From Alligator mississippiensis (taxonomy: Eukaryota > Chordata > Crocodylia > Alligatoridae): 64,000 bases of DNA. This document shows, one piece after another, positions 1 through 11,509 of this stretch (positions within the stretch are counted from its first letter, which is position 1; each line of letters starts with the position of its first letter). The notes beneath the pieces are model-generated. The model saw nothing but the letters and a program-made list of their open reading frames with translations, searched no databases and was not told the DNA's origin. The stretch is taken from positions 59,133,444-59,197,443 of the forward strand of contig NC_081832.1 in assembly GCF_030867095.1 (NCBI RefSeq). Direction: 5' to 3'. The position numbers and the translations under genes were made by a program.

Positions 1-1473
1 TCTGCGTTTCTTTTTCTCTTTGCATTAAAGCACTTATAACCCCTCCCCCAGCCGTATTTGCATTGAAATTACTGGTTGCAGACAGGGTATCAGTTCAGTA
101 GTGTAGTGCTGTAGTTTTTAACCACTTTTCATTTGTGAACCCCTTTGGAAATTTCAAATGAAGGGGCAAGACCCCTTTGAAACTTTAAGTGTGGGTATTC
201 ACGTACTTTTGATCATAGTCATTTTTCGAAGACCCATTAGACATAGTCTGTGCATCTGCAGGGGTCTGTGGACCAAAGCTTGAAAACCACCAGTGTAGCT
301 GAACCAGCTTTGAGAAAGGCAAATGATGCTCAGTATTTTTAAAAACCGTGCTCAAAAACTGCTCATGTTGTTTATAGATATGGTGGGTGGAGAGGATGGG
401 AGGTGACACTTTGTACATATTTGTCTCGGACTAAGTGTAAGAGACAAATATGAGATGGGACAGAGTGTAAGAGTCAAATATTTAAATAGAAGTCCTGAAA
501 CAACAATAGACTGCTTTTTTTCCAAACTGTTATACCAGCTAATGGACATTCTCTACTTATTGTTGCTTTTAGACACATGCTATAACTTGGATTGCAATAG
601 TACCTAATGTACCAGCCAAGACTTTGCATCTCATTTTGCTTGGCACTTTTTGGAGAGACAGCATTTAAAAATCTGTATCTAAATAAGCAAATTGTAAAGA
701 ACATTCATCAAAAATTAGGGCTATGAAGAAGAGAAGCTTCTTTTGAAATACTTGCATGGCAAATATTACCTGAAGTGTAAATTTATCCTAAAGGGGCTTC
801 ACTTATGTAAATCTCTAACTGATCTGTTCCAGTATTTGAATGTGGTGAAATGGTATTATCCTAATTGAGAGAATCATTGAGGTTTCCAGTACCTGTGTCT
901 AGCCAATAGTCAACTTTCCTCAATGTAACTGTCTGCCAATCCTAGTTAATATTTGCTTTATTGCCATGCATGCGTGCACACGCACACTTTTCAAATGTCT
1001 GTATCAAACACAGAAACTTTGCAAATTAGAGTTGCTGTTGTTCTGTTGAGTTTCGTTGTCTATAAGAACTTTTGAAGTCCGATAGCAAGTCCGGTCTAAC
1101 ATTCAGCATTTCTTGCCTTTCTTTCCTTTCTCTTAATAAATAATTGTTGATTTTTCTAGTTCAGCAGGAGAGCTGCAAACAGGTGCCTTTTCAGTCTTGC
1201 AAAGAGAAACCAAATAAATGTTTGCCCAAACCTTTTCAGGTCAATATCTCTGTCTCTCTCTTTTTACTATTTAGCCTTTCCCTACTTGCCATAGTTCAGC
1301 CAGGAAAAGTTTTTCCTTTGCAAGGTAAATCTGTGACTTTTGTGTCCTTTTCAGTATCAACACAAAAGCACCACTAGGCTCTTTCAGATCTTTGTGGACC
1401 TAGACTCAGTTTTTTGACTTCCTCAAATTTGAATTTTGAATATATATATATATATATTTCCCCCCACCCCCAG
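1..1473 (+). other. CCNJL: CCNJL intron (3' part of an upstream intron)
   Basis: This is non-coding sequence upstream of the first recognisable CCNJL exon. It ends in a TA microsatellite (1441-1457), a C-rich pyrimidine tract and the acceptor CAG at 1471-1473. I see no earlier CCNJL exon here; the N-terminal exons must lie before position 1. A hAT-like fragment occupies about 100-300. Confidence 0.75.
100..300. mobile_element. hAT-like non-autonomous DNA transposon fragment
   Basis: The left edge carries a GTAGTTTTTAACCAC-type end, and the right edge reads as an inverted GGTTTTCAAGC-type end just before CACCAGTG. This is the CAGTGGTTYTCAA style of hAT terminus. The interior has 'gaacccctttgg' and 'aagacccctttg' segments typical of this family. 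I could not define a clean 8-bp target duplication, so the edges are approximate. Confidence 0.45.
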
Positions 1474-1773
1474 GCAAATTTGAAGAAAAAGAGGATCGTG
1501 TTCCAAAACTGGAGCATCTTAATAACCTCGCTTATCTGTGCAACATGAATGTGGTGCTTAACAAGAAAGACCTACTCAAGATGGAATTGCTGCTTTTGGA
1601 AAGCTTCAACTGGAACTTGTGCCTGCCAACCCCAGCACACTACATAGACTACTACCTCTTTGCCTCTGTGGTTGAGAGTGACCTCCACAATGGCTGGCCC
1701 ATCACGTCATTGACCAAAGTCAAAGCTTTCATGGAAAAATATGCTTACTACTTCCTTGATTTCTCGGTGCAAG
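1474..1773 (+). CDS. CCNJL: Cyclin J-like, internal coding exon (cyclin box)
   Basis: This 300-bp exon lies between acceptor CAG (1471-1473) and donor GTAATC (from 1774). It begins with two bases of a split codon, encodes 99 full residues and ends with one base of the next codon. The peptide opens KFEEKEDRVPKLEHLN and includes MELLLLESFNWNLCLPTPAH and HNGWPIT, which are characteristic of the cyclin J / cyclin J-like N-terminal cyclin fold and the linker to the second fold. FEEKEDRVPKLE plus the C-terminal exon favour CCNJL over CCNJ. The ATG at 1545 is internal and is not a start. Cyclin J family proteins are atypical cyclins with an uncertain CDK partner; a cell-cycle role is inferred from the family only. 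Confidence 0.93.
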
Positions 1774-2547
1774 GTAATCTCTTGGCCCAACTGAAGTACA
1801 GGCCATGCATATCTTTCAGTGGTTGTCTTGGGCCCATGGCAAAAATCCAAAAGGAGATTAATGGCCAGGTCTGTGCTACAAAGTTTTGACAATATGGTTA
1901 AAGTTGGCTATGGATGCAGCTATGCCAAGAAGGGAGGGTTCCTGCTAACTCAGTTTGTCATTTGGACGAGTTGTGATTTTTTTTTTTTTTTTTTTTCTAG
2001 CATAGATGCTTCTTTTCTGGGCATATGTTAGGTTAGACCTAGGAGGTGTTGTTGCTGTAGTTATAAATACCATCATGTGGCCAAGTCCAGCGCTATTTAA
2101 AAAAATGACACAATAGGTGCATCAAAATATCTGCAAAGCAATTTCCCTCCCTGCTGCAGGATACGAACAAACGTCATTTTTACATTCTTGGGAAAACTGT
2201 TGTTTTAAGTCGAGTGAAGTTGATATTCACTGTATGATGCCCAGTTGAAACCATTTTTGGCTGTTTGCTGGAAGCTAGATAATGCACTTGGGTTACATAG
2301 AACAGGACAAATCATAGTGGTTTGGAAAAAAGATACAGGGCCTTAACTGGCATGGAGTTAGTACTGCTCACCTTGACTTAGACTCATTCTGGTCTTGGGA
2401 TGCTACTCTGAGACTTGGTATATCAAAATCAAAGTTTGCATTTAGCTTGTTGGTCTTATTTGGTCTAGTCTTGTGTAAGGCAAATAAACAGGCTCCTTAT
2501 GGTGATGGGCCAGAGCATAATCTATCTTTTTTTTTTTTTTCCTTTAG
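1774..2547 (+). other. CCNJL: CCNJL intron
   Basis: This 774-bp intron has donor GTAATC and acceptor CCTTTAG preceded by a long T run. It contains a poly-T stretch near 1978-1996. I recognise no other element in it. Confidence 0.85.
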
Positions 2548-2707
2548 ATCATACTTTTCTCAGCTTTCGTCCATCTCTGATCGCTGCTGCTTGTGTGTGT
2601 GCTTCACGCATCTGTATGCAGATTTCACCTTCCTGGACTACACAGCTCCAGCTGTTAACAAGTTACTCTTGGGAGCATCTTGCCCAGTGCATCGAAATGA
2701 TGCTCAT
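2548..2707 (+). CDS. CCNJL: Cyclin J-like, internal coding exon (C-terminal cyclin fold)
   Basis: This 160-bp exon lies between acceptor TTTAG (ends 2547) and donor GTAAGA (from 2708). The first two bases complete an Asp codon begun in the previous exon, 52 codons follow, and the last two bases start an Ile codon finished in the next exon. The peptide contains FLSFRPSLIAAACVCASRI and SWEHLAQCIEMML. These match the second cyclin fold of CCNJL, where the AAACV.ASRI helix and the .CIE.LL helix are conserved. Reading phase is continuous across both junctions, and no frameshift or stop is seen. Confidence 0.93.
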
Positions 2708-3729
2708 GTAAGACTTGAACTGAAGTTACCTACTTCTTACACTCTTGATAAACTTTTCCTTTTTAGGTAATACATCTGATAAGACTCATAAATTCTAGCT
2801 GGTTCAGCTATAACCATATCCACATGAGACTTGTACATTTCAAGCCACTTCTGGGGAGGGGGCAACTTTCCAGCTAGTCAGTGCTGACTGTTTAAAAAAA
2901 AAAAACCCAACAACCAAACATATTGCACCTTGAAAAATGGTCAGTTTTTCATGCTGGGCAATTAAATTACAGGATAAAATTTTTAATATACTTCCCCTAC
3001 AGCTTCAGCAAGGAGCTGTCTTTTTGTGGGGGATATTGTTACAGTTGGCACATGAAGTTGTGCTCTAAAAAAACAAACAAAAAAACCCTCAAGCAAACAA
3101 ACAAAACAAAACAAAAAAACCCCAACAGGGCCCCAGCCACAGCAATATGGTAGGGAGACATTCCAGAACAATTATCCCCATGCCTCCACTGTCATGGTTG
3201 TATTTCATCAAGACACTGACCGAGTTTATGTGGATTCTCAGGAGTCCTGTTAGCAGAAACTGGAGAGGATTAATATTGTTCATTTTGAAGAGCACTTTTT
3301 AATTTACAGCACGGGTGTGAGCCAAATGTCATCATTAAAACATTCTTATGGTGCAAAGTGAGTGGGGATGGACGGATCTGTTCCTCAGGTCACACTAAGA
3401 AGAGAGAAATATGGATAGTAAGCAAAATAATTTAATTTAATCTGCTCATGACATTCTACCAGAGGGCTCAGCCCCAAGGCCATAGTAGACTATGACAAAA
3501 CTGTCCACCTGACTAAAGGCCTGTCTCTACATGTAGTTTGTTCCTGGATTTTTGGAGTATGCATGTCCACATAAAAAGCTCATCAGGAACAACTGCAGGT
3601 TTAGGCGAGTTCATACTGGAAGCAGAAACAGGTTGGCAAAGGAGCGATTTGTGAAAGCCCCTCTAGGATAGATCCTCTCTTTGCACTTTCTTGACGAACC
3701 TTTTACTTATTTTTTTTTTCTTTTTTTAG
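2708..3729 (+). other. CCNJL: CCNJL last intron
   Basis: This 1022-bp intron starts with donor GTAAGA and ends in acceptor TAG after a T-rich tract. It contains A-rich simple sequence (about 2893-2905 and 3066-3120). I recognise no mobile element with confidence. Confidence 0.8.
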
Positions 3730-4171
3730 CTACTATGAGAATGATGTCCAAGAAACCAGCAATGTGAAAAAGCAAGTCACGCTGCAGCAGCAGCATGTGA
3801 TGGGAAGTCTAAACCACCAAACCACGACTCAGGTCCTGTTTCAGCAGTCTAGCTACCACCCACTTGCCCAGCATTCGACTGCCCTTTCCCAGTTCCAGTC
3901 TCCTGTGCAGGATTTGTGTTCTGCTTATCGTGACTCCTTACAAGCTCACAGGCCCAGCAGCTTGCTTTCAGGGAGTGCTAATAGCTCCCTGCATTCTTTC
4001 ACAGCTCTTCAGGCCAGCCTGCAGCCATCTACACAGTCTCTGCCCATGCAAGCACCAATTGCTATGCAGGTGGCTATAGCAACAGAGCCTAGACACTGTA
4101 TCTCCATGGCCTACGGCAGTAGCTATTTCAGTGGACATCACTCGTACACAGCAGGGTGTTTTGACAGATGA
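3730..4171 (+). CDS. CCNJL: Cyclin J-like, terminal coding exon
   Basis: This is the last coding exon. Its first base completes a split Ile codon, then 146 residues run to a TGA stop at 4169-4171. The tail is Gln/Ser/Thr-rich and low in order. It contains TQVLFQ, QDLCSAYRDSLQAHR and SLLSGS, and ends SSYFSGHHSYTAGCFDR. The QDLC.AYRDSLQAHR block and the terminal GCFDR are CCNJL hallmarks; CCNJ ends differently. The window therefore shows about 300 C-terminal residues of a protein that is roughly 390-435 residues in human. No break is visible. The tail probably carries regulatory rather than cyclin-box function (inference). Confidence 0.94.
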
Positions 4172-6150
4172 CCCATGAGAAAAGAAGACTGCAAAAATAA
4201 AACGGAAAGAATAGTTTCTGATGGTGCACAAGCTCAATGTGAATTTGCAGTGTGAAGGAACAGAATCTCTATACCTGACTCACTCAGGACATGCGCTTCT
4301 TAAAATGTGGGTGCCTTTCTTGCTAGGATTGAGCTGTTGGCTTTTGGCTGGTAATAGGAGCCTGAGAAAAATGCATGCAATAACATAAATCACTGCAAGA
4401 TGTCACTTTGAAAAGAATCTGTGTAAAAATCCTATAAGGGTCTCACCACCTTTGTCTTCCATATAATGGGCTCCAGTGGATCACAAATGCTAAAGATTGT
4501 TATTTGGAGTTATAAGCAGGAATGCCTGCAGGGATTCCTGGCCAAATAACAATATTGCTGGAGGATTTTGTTGGAATTTGTTTTTTATCCAAGTGGATGG
4601 TCTCTCTAATAGCAGCCTGTACCACTGATAATTGCCACTCACATGAGGTTTGACACTTCAGAGATGAACAGTTCCATTCTGCAGGATCTCTGTGCAGGAT
4701 ATTGGTTTCCCTTTTTGACCTGGAGTGACAGCTCAAAACTCAAACTGAAAAAAAAGACCAGAGGACTATGAAACATCTTTGCCTTAAAATTGTAGAATTT
4801 AGGTGTGGTGCTACTCAACAAAACTTCACTCTGCCTTGGTATAAAAACAACTCAATCCTAAGATCACTTTTGAGACTTTAAGATGCTGCTGCTCTATAAG
4901 ATTGTGTATAGTGGTAATTTGTTTAGTAGAATTGTTTACAAGCTTGTATCAGGGATTTAATGTTACTTGAAGAAAACCCCTTGGAAAAAAAATTCTTGAA
5001 GGGCTTCACTGTTAAGTATTTTTGGCTTTGTCTTGTGGTCAAAGTACAATTCAGGATTGAATATCTTGTGCTAATTGGGGAGGAGAAAGGCAACTGGTTA
5101 ATGCTAACAAGAAGTTAGGGTGAATTGCACCTGTTCAAAGATGATATGGCTAGACTGTGCCGAGATGTGGTGTCTATATACTGTTTTGGTGCCAGACGGA
5201 ATATATATACCTGGTAGGCTGAAGTTTCTAGTAATCTCTGAAATGAGAAAGATGCCTACTCCCATTTATCCAAAGGCTTGCTTTAAAAAAATACTTTTAA
5301 AACTGGAATAGGAATATTCTTTTCTTTGAAAAAATCTGTGTAGGATTTCTGTGGTAATGTGGATGTTTCCAAGAAACATGAAGATTTCTACCAGAGTATT
5401 GGGTGCTTGTCTGATGTGTGAACATTGTTCTGTAGTTGTTGGAAGCCAGTGTTGTTTTTAAAAGGTTCTCAGGCAGCAATACAGATAAAGTGCAATATGT
5501 TTTTTACTGACCTGTGGCAAATGTTTGGTTTTTTCTTTTTTTTTCCTTTTTAAATGTCACCTGTCAGTCAGGGCTGTTTTTAAGTTATGTTTTTAGATGA
5601 CTGTTTTTTAAAGGGTGTGTTCTGGTGGAAGTAAAAATGTCCCTCCCAAATGTCCTGCCTTGTTAGTGTGTGTAACTAAGAGGGTCTCTACAAAATACAT
5701 ACTGCAGCTCTTTGTAACCCTGTAAGAGATGTCCTCAGCAGAACAGGTGAGAAGTGTCAAACTTTTTATTTCGTTTTATTTGTAAAAATTACAAATCCTA
5801 AATGAAGAGGCGATGCCTTATGGAAATTAGTTTAGTAACTTAGAGAATTTAGTTCACTTTTGTCCCTACTCTGCTGGGGTTTTTTGTATTTATGTGAAAC
5901 TAATTTGCAGAGTTTTAGTATATTTTAATGTATGTTGTAATTAATTGGCTCAGTAGGTTGTAAAGAACCACTTAAACACATCAGAAACTTTGTCAGTCCT
6001 TACTGTGGATTCCAACTGTGTTTTCTTAACCCCTATAAAGGAGGTCATGGGTAGCCTCATGTTTTGATGGGCTGCACTCACTCCTAGTGAGCATTTCCGC
6101 TAATTTCTTGATGAACACTGTCCAATAAAAAGGCCTACAACTGTACTTGT
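4172..6150 (+). other. CCNJL: CCNJL 3' untranslated region (approximate end)
   Basis: AT-rich, ORF-poor sequence follows the stop. An early AATAAA lies only about 25 nt after the stop (near 4196) and is unlikely to be the main signal. The region has T-rich and AU-rich stretches (for example 5520-5620 and 5760-5780). A well-placed AATAAA at 6124-6129, followed by GT/T-rich sequence, is the best candidate end. The end is inferred, with no transcript evidence. Confidence 0.6.
6124..6129 (+). terminator. CCNJL: Candidate CCNJL polyadenylation signal AATAAA
   Basis: This is a canonical hexamer in TCCAATAAAAAGGC, followed within 30-60 bp by a T/G-rich stretch (TTGTTAAT, TGTATTTCATTGTTG). A second AATAAA near 6314 is an alternative. 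Confidence 0.5.
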
Positions 6151-7272
6151 TAATACATTCTTGCTATGTATTTCATTGTTGTATTGGAGAATGCCTTCTT
6201 ACACATCACAAAAAAGTAAATCCTTGATTAAATGTATCGAGCACTGTAAGCCTGTGTAGCACTTTATAGGTCACAAAGAAAGAAGTGCTCTGTCAAATAT
6301 GGGGTGGCGGAGCAATAAACATGGTTTAGGAAATCTACCTAGGAAGGATTGAGGTGATGCTACTTACTGTGGAGAAAGCAAGGTGCTCTTTCATGCATTA
6401 ACAGTAGCAGAATGAAACAAAGTATTAAATCAATTGGAAAGGATGCAGAAGGATGATGGACATGGGATGAAATGACAGCTTACTGTTCCAAGTGACGACC
6501 ATTATCCCTTGGACACCCTCTTATACTGTTTATGGGATTTTTAAAGCTGAGTTGGAGAGAATGCATCTGCCCTTCCCTCCTCTTTTATGGTCACTATATT
6601 TCTTTAGCCAAGATCTTTCCCTGGGTCCTCCAGGTTGTACTGGTTTTGGCCTTGTATGGGGCAAAGGCAATAGGAACACAGAAACATCTGAAGGGGTGCA
6701 TAAAGGCTCTTCAGAATGTGAGAGTGGAAATCCCACTTCTGTCCCTATTCTGAGAGAATATATCCTTTCCTATGCCTCTGAATGCCAGCATAAATTCCGC
6801 TTCAATTTTCTGACTAATGTGCATTTAAGGCAAACGTAACTTTTCATCTGTGGGTATCATTCTTTTGATTAACATGTTCTTCCTCAAGCTAATTTAATGT
6901 GGTAGAGTTTCAGACCAACCTAATGGGGTTTTTAAACCTGATTCTGTCATAATGACACTTAAAAGAACTCACAAATGCACGGAATGTTGGATGGGTCTTT
7001 TAAGTGAATGGATCTAGCTACTTTAAGACAGGCTCTCGTTCCATTTACACGTGCCAGACAGAGTGTATCCAAATACTAAATTTTTTACAAGTTAATCAAG
7101 TTGTAATTTGCCAGCATGTATAACACAGCCATGAAGTTTTCTGTAAATGTAAATTTGGATGGCTTTTGGGTGTGACTGCAAAGTGATGCACTTGGTTCCC
7201 AAAACAAGACATGGCATTGGTCACCTGTTTTGGTAAGAGTAAGCAGAAAAGGTTAACTATAGAAATTGCTCA

Positions 7273-7300
7273 GTTGTTGTTGTTGTTGTTGTTGTTGTTT
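7273..7300. repeat. (GTT)n microsatellite
   Basis: About nine consecutive GTT units. Confidence 0.95.
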
Positions 7301-7916
7301 TAAACATTGACAGGTCTGCTAAAGAGATGCGGCAGGTGCATGTGAAAGCCTGCTAGTATTCACCTAGTGTGGAAGACTGGAATAAGCACTCAAGGTCTTG
7401 GCAATCTTGTAGAAAAATAAACAAGAATATCACAGAACCGATGTTACACATAATGGCTTAGGCTGCTCCTCAAACACAGCTTGCTCTCCCTGTTCTAGCC
7501 ATAGTCTAAAATTCTGCACAGCTTTTACCTACTTTATTATTAATCGTTCCTTCACCAAAGACAATTTTCATCAAATCCTTAGCGTTGATTTACTAGCAAA
7601 TACTAAAGGGCCTGTGTCTCACTGGGACCTTTCAAAGAGTGGCATTTCTGCTGACTAGAGACTTTTTAGCAATGTGTCTCTAGATCCTGATGAAAATACT
7701 GTAGCAGATCTGACATCTGGTACTTACTGACAGCCCTCCCTCAGCAAGAGGAAGTATAAATGTTTCGCTCGCTGTCAGTTGCTTTCAGAACGGTGGTATG
7801 CCTTTGAAGCCATTTCTCACTGAAGTTAATAAGTGGTCAGTCTTGAAGTATTGTAAGTCAGTCTTGAAAAATTCCCTTGCTACCTCACCTAGGGTGTATA
7901 ACTCTTCTGGCATGAA

Positions 7917-7957
7917 GATGATGATAATGATGATAATGATGATAATAATAAATAATG
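7917..7957. repeat. (GAT/AAT)n microsatellite
   Basis: Alternating GATGAT and AATGAT units grading into AATAATAAATAATG. Confidence 0.9.
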
Positions 7958-8513
7958 CACATCACCTCCATAGAATGGGTACCAGAACATAGTTTGTTCT
8001 TGACCTGGGAAAAAACTGGCAATCATACATGGCAGTATTACAACACAGTAGACATCACAAGGAAAAAACATTCATCTCCTCAAACTAGCTTCCCTCCCCC
8101 CCTCTTTTACTGCAGATAACGCTCTTTTATGAGGCTGGGTAAGAGTATGGAATTACTGTGCTGGCCACAGCAGGTGTTTAGTGCCAACAGAGTAAGAGTG
8201 AATACACTGCAATAAATCCTCAGAGATGTGCCTAATGCCAATGGCAAATTAAACTGCTTTGCAGATAGACCAAGTAGGTCCATCAACACAGGCAGTTTTG
8301 ATCCATACCCTTTAGGGGGACATGTTACTCTGGTTACCTGCAGCTCTGAAAACTAGGTTTCATTTAGGTGGATATGCATTGATTCCTAGGCATTTCTGCC
8401 CAGGATAAATATGTTGACAATGGGTAAAATGAAACCATTCTCCAGGCTATGACAAGTCATGGTAATTAGGCTGAGGCAAGAAGCTTTGTCAGAGCAGTAA
8501 TGTTGGTTTAAGG

Positions 8514-8731
8514 CAGAGCTTTCCAAACTTTTCATGTTGGTGACACACTTTTTAGACATGCGTCATTTCGCGACACAGTAATTCAGTTCCGGGGGAGGGG
8601 CCAAGGGAAGCAGACGCGAGTAAGGGAGCTCCGCGGTGCCCTTCCGCAAAATTTTCTGCATTTCGCGCGACACACCTACACACTGCTGCCGACACACTAA
8701 TGTGTCGCGGCGCACAGTTTGGAAAGCTCTG
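8514..8731. mobile_element. hAT-type MITE with perfect 8-bp target duplication
   Basis: This 218-bp element has terminal inverted repeats CAGAGCTTTCCAAACT on both ends. It is flanked by identical 8-bp copies of GTTTAAGG (8506-8513 and 8732-8739). The 8-bp duplication and CAGnG-type termini are diagnostic of the hAT superfamily. The interior is CpG-rich (CGCGACAC, TGTCGCGGCGCAC) and too short to code for a transposase, so it was mobilised in trans. Confidence 0.92.
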
Positions 8732-9016
8732 GTTTAAGGTGTGGGTTTTTGTGCCATTTTTATAACAGCCCTGGCCAAGACACATTTACATAGCAAACTA
8801 GTGCTTTTGTGGGTGCAGCTTATTCTGCTGGGAAACTACTGGAAATATAAATATAATAATATAAGTGCGCTTGTAGTACAAGAATTTGCTGGGACACTAG
8901 ATAGTCTTTTCTAGTTTGGATCTGGCCAAATTTCTTCACAATTTCCCTCCCCCCCCTCCCCCCCCAAGCCTTTCATATAACTTTGGCCCAAACTGAGGCA
9001 TACCTATTTCTATGAC

Positions 9017-9209
9017 AGGTGCCAGAGAGTGGCACTCCAAGGCATTTTGTTTGGCATGCAGATGGTGGGGAAGGGGCTGGGGCTGCGCTGCCACAACAAG
9101 GATCAGGCCCCTCAGGGCTCCCTCTTCATCTGCTCCTGGCACACCAACATCTTAGAAGTTGAGGTTGTGGGTGTTTTTTGGCACTCTGCCCAAAAACGTT
9201 CCAACCCTG
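9017..9209 (-). mobile_element. hAT-like MITE, same family as 62205-62428 in opposite orientation
   Basis: The stretch from the 'ggtgccagagagtggcac' segment to CCAACCCTG resembles the reverse complement of the element at 62205-62428. Shared blocks include GCCACAACAA.GATCAGG, CTGTTCCTGGCA/CTGCTCCTGGCA and GGTGTTTTTGGCACTCTGCC. The ends are eroded and no target duplication is clear. Confidence 0.6.
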
Positions 9210-9797
9210 CTCTGCGGCTCTGTAGCCTCTGGTGACTTCTCCCCAGAAACTGAAACCCAGGGACCTGGAGTGAAATGTACTTGTTCTCCCTGTTCAGAAA
9301 AACATACAACTCCTGCTATCGCTCTGCAGGTAAAAGTAAGAGAACAGAGGAAGTAGGAAGAGCAAAACAGAAGGTCAGGGCCTTTGAGATTTCATGTAGG
9401 CCCACAGCCTCTGAGGATCTTGTCAGTCCTTGCTCCACGGTAGCGTCAAATCTAGTTATGGGATGGGGAACTGGGAATGGAAAAAGTGGTGCAAGTACAC
9501 AACGGAGAACCAACAGCTGTACTTACTCAGCTCAACTGCATTTATCCATATGACTATCTGCCTCCAGATGGAACAAGAGAACTGAACTTACACACCTGCC
9601 ACAATGCACACATGCATTGCTTAGCAACACAACCTGCACATGTGACTTGGAGCACAGCACCAGCATATGGCTTCCTGCAAATGTAATACTGGAAAAGAGA
9701 ACATGCTAATTGCTCTATCCTTTCAACAACCATTTGCTCTTGTCCCTGTTCCACTTCTCTGGTACAGTGTTGTCTTTATAATGGAGCACCTTTTGAG

Positions 9798-9850
9798 GTG
9801 TATAAATGAGTAGTTAGCCCCATCTTACAGAAGCAGAAACCAAGGTCAAC
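9798..9850 (+). mobile_element. Possible MIR SINE core remnant
   Basis: A short match to the MIR motif is visible: CCCATCTTACAGAAGCAGAAACCAAGGTC, compared with the family's CCCATTTTACAGATGAGGAAACTGAGGC. It is too short to be sure. Confidence 0.35.
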
Positions 9851-10544
9851 ATCACTAAAATTATTGTTGGTGTTGGATTGAAATTAAGTTTTATGGGTAT
9901 GCCTATCCTTAGCTCAGACTGAAGCATGATGCAGGTGCTTTTGACTTCTCTGAAGCAAAAGCTTACTGGGTGGGTACAGACAATGCAGCATGACCTGCTG
10001 CGTAGCACTACCACTGCAGTAGTATTCAGTATAGGTGCTGGAGAGGAGCATGGTATTGTTAATAGTGCCCATCTTACAAACATGAGAGTCTTGGAAAGTC
10101 TTACAAACATGAGGCTTTCTTTGAGAAATACTGTGTTGTTCTGATCACAGTTAGACTATTTCCCCACTCTTAAAAAGATCCATAAAAATCAGCCAATTTA
10201 TGTGAGGGTGCCCTATTCTGCCCTATCAGAATAATACAGTAAGCAGGAAATGGCTAATCCTGCTGTCCTAGCTATTTTACCTGTCTTTGAGCCTTTGTTG
10301 GAAAGGGCAGCATATAAATTGCATACATAAATTGAAACCATTTTTAATATTCAACATGCTGTGTTAACTGCTGTTCTGCACATACGCACAGTTTACTTGC
10401 AGTTGCTCTACCAACTGTTTTAAGCAATCGCTTGAGCATGGCAGGAACTCTCGAAATGAAAACATTCTGGGTTTGCCAAATTCCTTATGGGCATAAGGGA
10501 ATTTGCTAGTTGTCTGGGATCAGAATTAAGAATGGAGCCTGAAG

Positions 10545-10690
10545 TGGCAGCTACGTGACTGTGGGTAAGCATTGTTGTACGTCATGTTTCAGCTTCCTCA
10601 TCTGTAAAATGGGGATGGATATTAACCAGCCTTCGGGAACCACATCTGTATCGAGCACCTGCTGAGCACTATAGGGCTAGAACGAGTCAT
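10545..10690 (+). mobile_element. MIR-type SINE
   Basis: The ordered MIR signature is present: GTGACTGTGGGTAAGC, then TTTCAGCTTCCTCATCTG followed by TAAAATGGGGAT, then AGCACCTGCTGAGCACTAT. This is an old, diverged copy, common to amniotes. Confidence 0.75.
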
Positions 10691-11509
10691 TTAAACTTGG
10701 AGTGAGCTTTGAAATTCTCAGTACTTGAGCTCAGTTTGAGCGATTTACATTTTAGCTTTCAGAATGCAGCCAAAATCTGAATCCTACAGCTATTAGCATG
10801 GAGCAACAGGTATTTGGAAAAATGGGCGGTATTCAGAACTGAGGTGTCATCCTGACAAAAAGCATCGTTTCCTGGTTAGTTTTTCCCCTCTACACACTTT
10901 GATCTGTGGTCTGCATGACTTTTTCCAGTCCTTTCCTGAAAACATCACATTAATGTTTTTTCAATAGTTCAAACTTTCACAATACTAATAAAACTTGAAC
11001 ATTAAAAGGTGAAAAGATCATTTAATGGAGCTAGTGAATACAGAGGTTATCTGTTCAGTTGGATAGGTCCTGTTTAAACGCGGTGCAGAAACAAAATAAA
11101 ATTCCTGTTTTTTGGTGTGTTTTTCTTTCCTTTGCCATGGTTGTAAATTATACATTTCCTGCTCAATTTATATTTCCCACGGTACCATTGTCATTCCAAA
11201 GATGTGCTGTGTTGAGTGGAATTATAGCTTGTTTCTTGACCATAATCCAAATTTTTCCAAGTTATTTTAAACAGGATCAAAAATATTTGGGGTATATTTT
11301 TGTAACAGGTTCTGTGTATCAAGGCATAGTATTTTGAGAAAAGATGATACGTTGTCACTGAGATGAGTTTTTCTACCCTCATTTACATATCCTTCACAAA
11401 AAACAGTATTGACTTAATTGGATCTGACTGACAACCGTGTGGTGCTAATTTGGCCCCCTCATTTGAACTTTTCATGAAAATCTGATAGCATGTTGATCCT
11501 ATGAATACC

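Noticed and set aside
1545..1889. ATG at 1545 as a gene start
   Set aside because: It is an internal Met of the CCNJL cyclin box. The open frame runs past a clear donor at 1774 into intron.
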